DNA of 64,000 bases, from assembly GCF_006517275.1 (NCBI RefSeq), contig NZ_CP041191.1:3343001-3407000 (forward strand), given 5' to 3'. The position numbers and the translations under genes are program-made. Positions 60,069 through 64,000 of this stretch are shown piece after piece. The stretch is from Labrenzia sp. PHM005. Lineage in GTDB: Bacteria > Pseudomonadota > Alphaproteobacteria > Rhizobiales > Stappiaceae. Each line of letters starts with the position of its first letter. Position 1 is the first letter of the stretch. The notes beneath the pieces are model-generated. The model was not told where the DNA came from and made no database searches. It worked only from the letters and a program-made list of their open reading frames with translations.

Positions 60069-61037
60069 GTGTCCGATCCGTTTTTCCAACCTGTATCCGG
60101 TTTCGATTTACCGCGTTTTGCCGGCGTGCCGACATTCATGCGCTTGCCGCATGTTGGATTGGAGGACCCAAGGCTGGCGGAGGTTCAGATCGGATTGATC
60201 GGCGCGCCTTGGGACGGGGGCACCACCAACCGTCCGGGCCCGCGCCACGGACCGCGGCAGCTGCGCGATATGTCCACCATGATCCGGGCTCAAAATGGGG
60301 CAACCGGCGTGCGCCCGTTCGAGCTGGCCAACTGCGCCGACCTTGGGGATGTCGGCCCCAATCCGGCAAGTGTCGAGGATAGCCTGCAGCGGATGACCGC
60401 CTTTTATGATCAGGTGCTTGAGGCGGGAGTTGTGCCGCTCACTGCCGGCGGGGATCATCTGTGCTCACTGCCGATCCTGCGGTCAATCGCCAAGAAACAC
60501 GGGGCCGTCGGCATGATCCATTTCGACAGCCACACGGATCTCTTCGACAGTTATTTTGGTGGCACACAATATACCCATGGCACGCCATTCCGTCGCGCTG
60601 TGGAGGAGGGGCTCCTGGACCCCAAACGGGTGGTTCAGATCGGCATCCGGGGAACAGCCTACGATTTTGAGGACCGGGACTTTGCGGAAAGCGTCGGCAT
60701 CCGGGTGATTGTCATTGAAGAATTCCATCGGCGCGGCGTTGTCGACGTCATGGCCGAAGCGAAGGAAGTCGCCGGGGCGGGACCGACTTACGTCTCCTAT
60801 GACATCGATTTTGTCGATCCGGCATTTGCACCGGGAACCGGCACACCGGAAGTCGGCGGGCCGAACTCCTTTCAAGCCTTGCAAGTTGCAAGGATGCTGG
60901 ATGGAATCGATATCGTCGGAGCGGATCTGGTCGAAGTATCGCCGCCGTTTGACCAAAGCGGTGGAACCGCGTTTTTGGGTGTTTCGATCCTGTTTGAAAT
61001 GCTGTGCAATATGGCACTCGCCTTTGGGCAATCGTGA
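60069..61037 (+). CDS. Ureohydrolase (agmatinase/guanidino-acid hydrolase family)
   Basis: A 322-residue arginase-superfamily enzyme with the binuclear metal motifs GGDHL (about residue 126), HFDSHTD (about 151-157) and SYDIDFVDP (about 243-251), plus GTPEVGG. It hydrolyses a guanidino group to urea. Agmatine, guanidinobutyrate, guanidinopropionate or guanidine itself are possible substrates. The start is the GTG at 60069, preceded by TGGGAG. It is followed 14 bp later by a cupin, then a TAXI-TRAP transporter that may import the substrate. Confidence 0.9.
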   Translation: MSDPFFQPVSGFDLPRFAGVPTFMRLPHVGLEDPRLAEVQIGLIGAPWDGGTTNRPGPRHGPRQLRDMSTMIRAQNGATGVRPFELANCADLGDVGPNPASVEDSLQRMTAFYDQVLEAGVVPLTAGGDHLCSLPILRSIAKKHGAVGMIHFDSHTDLFDSYFGGTQYTHGTPFRRAVEEGLLDPKRVVQIGIRGTAYDFEDRDFAESVGIRVIVIEEFHRRGVVDVMAEAKEVAGAGPTYVSYDIDFVDPAFAPGTGTPEVGGPNSFQALQVARMLDGIDIVGADLVEVSPPFDQSGGTAFLGVSILFEMLCNMALAFGQS

Positions 61038-61051
61038 GAACAGACACCATC

Positions 61052-61438
61052 ATGAAACACACGAAGCTGCCAGAAAAGCCGGACGCCAGATCTCCCGCGG
61101 GCGCGGAAATTCGTTTTATCATGGACGGCGACACCGGCAACATGATCCACAGCACGGTCCCGCCTGGGCAGGTCAACAGAGCCACCCGCCACAAGACGGT
61201 GAGCGAGTTCTGGCATGTCCTTGAGGGGCAGGGCCGGATTTGGCGCGAGAAAGACGGTGTTGAAGAAACAGTTGTCCTGGAGGCAGGCGTCTCCATCGAC
61301 ATCTCCGTTGGAACAGCCTTTCAATACCGCTGCGATAGCGACCAACCGCTAAAATTCATCTGCATCTCGATGCCGCCCTGGCCGGGGGACGATGAGGCCG
61401 ACTATGTCGAGGGGCCTTGGAGCCCCAGCGTTTCTTAG
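61052..61438 (+). CDS. Cupin-domain protein
   Basis: A 128-residue single cupin. AGAEIRFIMDGDTGNMIHSTV leads to the cupin motif 1 region RATRHKTVSEFWHVLEGQGR (with His and Glu metal-ligand candidates), and motif 2 is VSIDISVGTAFQYRCDSDQP. The ATG at 61052 follows the ureohydrolase by 14 bp. It may be an enzyme, sensor or scavenger; the function is unknown. The ureohydrolase-cupin pair suggests a shared substrate pathway. Confidence 0.8.
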   Translation: MKHTKLPEKPDARSPAGAEIRFIMDGDTGNMIHSTVPPGQVNRATRHKTVSEFWHVLEGQGRIWREKDGVEETVVLEAGVSIDISVGTAFQYRCDSDQPLKFICISMPPWPGDDEADYVEGPWSPSVS

Positions 61439-61638
61439 GTGTATTTGCCCGTGTTGATGAAAGAGCCCGGGCAATGGTTAAACCTGGGATTGTATTCTGC
61501 AGTTTGCACATCAGCGCAATTCTGCACTGCGGTTAATATGTCTGCGCATTATTGGAAAAACCGTACCATTTTTCCTAAGAACATCATTGCGCAGGATCGG
61601 TGCTCTTTCTAACCTTTCAAAAAATCAGGGAGAAACAC

Positions 61639-62595
61639 ATGAAATCCGGTCTTTTGAAACTGGCTATAAGCCTGTCTTTGTCGCTTGCAGCCGTTCATGC
61701 ACAGGCGGAAACACGCATCACCTACAAGTCTGCGAAATCAACTTCGTCCTACTATCAGATGGGCGTGCAGATTTCCGAGGCGGTCAAGGAAGGCAGCGGC
61801 GGCGATATCATCGTGACCGTCGAAGAAAGCCAGGGCTCTGTTCAAAACGTCATGGAAGCCCGCGCTCGTGGCGGCGACTACGTCTTCACAACACCACCGG
61901 TGCTGGTGAAGCTCGCCCAGGGCGGCAAGGCCATGTTTGAAGGCAAGGGCTCGCCGAAATTTGATGAGATTCGGGCGCTTTTTCCGATTCCCTCACTGAC
62001 CATGCATTTTGTCATGTCGGACAAGAGTGGCGTCACTGATTTTGCCGGCATGGAAGGCAAAACGATCCTGATCGGCAAAGGCTCGTTTGGTGCGCGTGAA
62101 GGCGAAAAATACCTGAAGCTCTTTGGTCTGGAAGGCAAGGTCGATCTGGCTGAGGTCGAGCTCTCCAATGCGGTTGCAGCTTTGAAGAACGGTCAGATCG
62201 ACGGCTTTGTCACCGCAGGCTCCTGGCCGGCGCCGAACGTCATTGAAGCTGCGGCCTCTACGGGCGTGACCGTGATTACGCTTTCCGATGAGCAGATCAT
62301 GAAATCCAAGCGGGCCAAGCTCGTCATTCCAGCGGGCACTTATGCCGGTCAGGATGCCGACATCACCACAACGTCTTTGCCGGTCGCAGCCTTTACAACC
62401 ACGGCCATGAGCGATGATGCAGCCTATGCCTTGACCAAAACCTTCTGGGAGCAGAAGGCGAAAATGGGTGAGGGCGCTGCCTGGTGGAACGGTGTGGACC
62501 AAGGCTTGATGGAAAACATCACCGGTAAGATCCATCCGGGCGCCATCCGCTACTACAAAGAAGCCGGTTTTGAACTGACCGGCGCTCAGCAGTAA
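61639..62595 (+). CDS. TAXI-family TRAP transporter solute-binding protein
   Basis: A 318-residue periplasmic protein with a signal peptide (GLLKLAISLSLSLAAVHAQA, cleaved near residue 24). The mature sequence ETRITYKSAKSTSSYYQMG, ARGGDYVFTTPPVLVKLAQG, GMEGKTILIGKGSFGARE and NGQIDGFVTAGSWPAPNVIE fits the TAXI group. These capture carboxylates or other small solutes for a fused TRAP permease, which is the next gene. CAGGGAGAAACAC precedes the ATG at 61639. A 200-bp gap separates it from the cupin and probably contains its own promoter. Confidence 0.88.
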   Translation: MKSGLLKLAISLSLSLAAVHAQAETRITYKSAKSTSSYYQMGVQISEAVKEGSGGDIIVTVEESQGSVQNVMEARARGGDYVFTTPPVLVKLAQGGKAMFEGKGSPKFDEIRALFPIPSLTMHFVMSDKSGVTDFAGMEGKTILIGKGSFGAREGEKYLKLFGLEGKVDLAEVELSNAVAALKNGQIDGFVTAGSWPAPNVIEAAASTGVTVITLSDEQIMKSKRAKLVIPAGTYAGQDADITTTSLPVAAFTTTAMSDDAAYALTKTFWEQKAKMGEGAAWWNGVDQGLMENITGKIHPGAIRYYKEAGFELTGAQQ

Positions 62596-62609
62596 TTCCC
62601 ACGCACTTT

Positions 62610-62634
62610 GCTCCGGCGCTGTTTGCGCCGGAGC
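62610..62634 (+). promoter_or_regulatory. Intercistronic hairpin between TRAP binding protein and permease
   Basis: A perfect 10-bp stem GCTCCGGCGC (62610-62619) with GCGCCGGAGC (62625-62634) and a TGTTT loop, with no T-run. Such hairpins protect or partly terminate the upstream message, letting the binding protein be made in excess of the permease. Confidence 0.75.
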
Positions 62635-62656
62635 TTGGCTAAACAAAAATCATCAT

Positions 62657-64000
62657 ATGATCAGCAGCGACACAACACAGCCGCCCATCCGGCGAACCCT
62701 CATGCTTTGCCTGGCTTTGGCCCTGGTGGTGTTTCATCTGGGTCTGATTTTTTCAGGCCTTGTGCCCAATCTGGTCAGCCGCCCCGTCCACTTGGCACTG
62801 GCCTTGCCCTGGATTTTCCTGTTTGCCGAAGGCGGGTTTTTCAAGCGCACGAGTGGTGCTGTTTTGTGCCTGATTGGTGTGGCGGCCAGCTTGTGGGTGG
62901 CAATCAATCAGAACATGCTGTCCGACCAATACGGCTTTCTGGAAGGCGATCTGCAGTTTGCAATCGCTGCCGTGCTGCTGGTCGTTGTGCTGGAAGGCGC
63001 AAGGCGGGCCATTGGCTGGCCCTTGCCCATCGTTGCCGGCTTGGCGCTTCTCTATGGGCTCTTCGGTCAGCATATTCCCGGCGAATTTGGTCACTCCGGC
63101 ACGCCTTTGGCGAGTTTTTTGGGAACCTTGACGATTGCCGAAGGCGGGATCTGGGGCAGCCTGACCGGTGTGTCGGTCAATGTCGTGGCGATCTTTGTGA
63201 TTTTCGGAGCAGTGCTCAACGCAGGTGAAGCTGGGCAGGGGTTTATGAACCTGGCGGCAGCCGCCGCCGGCCGGCTCAAAGGCGGAGCTGCGAAAGTCTC
63301 GGTGCTGTCGTCGGCTCTGTTTGGCTCAATCTCCGGTTCGGCATCGGCCAATGTTGCGTCCACCGGCGCGATCACGCTCCCTGCCATGACGCGTCTTGGC
63401 TATCCCAAACGTCTGGCTGCCGCGGTTGAAGCTGTTGCATCGTCCGGTGGCCAGATCATGCCGCCATTGATGGGGGCGGGGGCCTTTGTCATGGTGGAGC
63501 TCACACGCGTTCCCTACACCCAGATCATGATGGCGGCCCTGTTGCCCGCCATCCTCTATTTTCTGGCAGTCTGGATCGGCATCAATGCGTATGCCCGGCA
63601 CTACGATCTGAAAGCTGTTGCCAAGGAAGACCGGCCGGCCAGACGTCAAGTTGCGATCACATCAGCGTTTTTCATGGTGCCCTTTGTGGTGCTGCTTTAT
63701 GGGATGTTCATGGCTGAATATACCCCACAGTACGCGGCCTGCATGGCGATCCTGGCCGGATTTGCGCTGCTGTTTTTCAACTCTCAAGGTCTTGCCAGTC
63801 TCCCGGAAATCCTGTCGCGGCTCGAAAAGGCGCTTTTGAGCGCTGCCCGACAGGTGTCAGTCATCGCCTCGATCATCATCTGCGCCTCAATCGTCATCGG
63901 CGTTTTGTCGATCACCGGCCTGGGCGTCAAAATCACGTCGCTGATCCTGTCCGGATCCGGCGGATATCTGTGGCCGTCCTTGTTCCTGACAGCTCTGGCC
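62657..64000 (+). CDS. TRAP transporter fused permease (TAXI type), truncated by window end
   Basis: 448 codons are visible from ATG 62657 and the frame is still open at 64000. It is very hydrophobic. The N-terminal small-subunit-like helices (MLCLALALVVFHLGLIFSG) are followed by the DctM-like core: SVNVVAIFVIFGAVLNAGEA, SSALFGSISGSASANVASTG, MTRLGYPKRLAAAVEAVASS and GGQIMPPLMGAGAFVMVELT. These are TRAP fused-permease hallmarks. Together with the 61639 protein it imports an unknown solute with Na+ or H+. No clear Shine-Dalgarno is visible. About 200 or more residues are probably missing. Confidence 0.9.
   Translation, partial: MISSDTTQPPIRRTLMLCLALALVVFHLGLIFSGLVPNLVSRPVHLALALPWIFLFAEGGFFKRTSGAVLCLIGVAASLWVAINQNMLSDQYGFLEGDLQFAIAAVLLVVVLEGARRAIGWPLPIVAGLALLYGLFGQHIPGEFGHSGTPLASFLGTLTIAEGGIWGSLTGVSVNVVAIFVIFGAVLNAGEAGQGFMNLAAAAAGRLKGGAAKVSVLSSALFGSISGSASANVASTGAITLPAMTRLGYPKRLAAAVEAVASSGGQIMPPLMGAGAFVMVELTRVPYTQIMMAALLPAILYFLAVWIGINAYARHYDLKAVAKEDRPARRQVAITSAFFMVPFVVLLYGMFMAEYTPQYAACMAILAGFALLFFNSQGLASLPEILSRLEKALLSAARQVSVIASIIICASIVIGVLSITGLGVKITSLILSGSGGYLWPSLFLTALA

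Noticed and set aside
61445..61477. Inverted repeat TTGCCCG...CGGGCAA after the cupin as a terminator
   Set aside because: The stem is only 7 bp with a long loop and no T-run.

Overview
The window looks like an ordinary chromosomal segment of an alphaproteobacterium. Gene content points to Hyphomicrobiales, probably a marine Stappiaceae-type organism (Labrenzia/Roseibium). The supporting genes are an rluC–HAD–ATP12 neighbourhood, a lipB/FliN-like pair, an sqdBDC sulfolipid operon, a DUF2778 envelope protein, a TAXI-type TRAP transporter, RTX/LamG surface proteins and two small secreted Rhizobiales-type proteins. The taxonomic call is inference from gene families, not from a marker gene. I found no phage, plasmid, insertion sequence, integrase or CRISPR array. 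Most DNA is moderately GC-rich; the exception is a strongly AT-rich tract at about 35540-36010.

Layout. 1-7925: the end of a large patatin/DUF3376 protein, crcB, rluC, a two-TM protein, a long repeat-containing DUF2778 protein, a HAD phosphatase and the ATP12 assembly factor. 7998-13561: a divergent MgtE, then the complete four-gene Anbu proteasome operon (ATP-grasp, alpha-E, transglutaminase, Anbu). 13833-21196: pccB and pccA, separated by a BCCT transporter and three small secreted proteins, two of which are tandem paralogs. 21267-28458: a GGDEF-degenerate EAL protein, a HAD phosphatase, an FMN riboswitch driving a ribN-type transporter, an ECF sigma factor/VWA pair, and acylphosphatase. 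28612-33187: sulfoquinovosyl-lipid genes sqdB-sqdD-sqdC, followed by a HAD hydrolase and a metallophosphoesterase. 33290-35409: lipB, a FliN-like protein, tRNA-Leu(GAG) and a MOSC protein.

36071-41434 encodes a 1787-residue LamG/RTX protein built from three nearly identical 1590-bp units plus a diverged C-terminal LamG domain. It is preceded by the AT-rich tract and followed by a terminator. 41676-45978: a U32 (TrhP-like) protein, then a VOC / FAD-monooxygenase / DUF2783 operon. That operon's promoter carries a perfect FNR/FixK box between two GTTAC-N4-GTAAC palindromes. 46164-53644: a second, canonical MgtE; a divergent ohrR-ohr pair with CG-palindrome operators, in which OhrR carries an unusual extension of about 110 residues; YciI, VOC and GH25 proteins; and a MerR-led isovaleryl-CoA dehydrogenase operon.

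53739-60068 is the most eroded part. It holds an orphan protein with an HExxC metalloprotease-like motif, a frameshifted short-chain dehydrogenase remnant, a patatin/GntP/SDR cluster, a DUF3592 membrane protein, and a full-length but broken small-multidrug-resistance (SugE/Gdx-like) pseudogene. 60069-64000 is a ureohydrolase/cupin pair followed by a TAXI-TRAP transporter whose permease runs off the window.

The most distinctive signals are the triplicated LamG-RTX gene, the FNR-plus-palindromes promoter, the Anbu peptide-processing operon, the extended OhrR, the HExxC protein and the two unannotated pseudogenes. None could be tested by database search here; family names rest on motif recognition.
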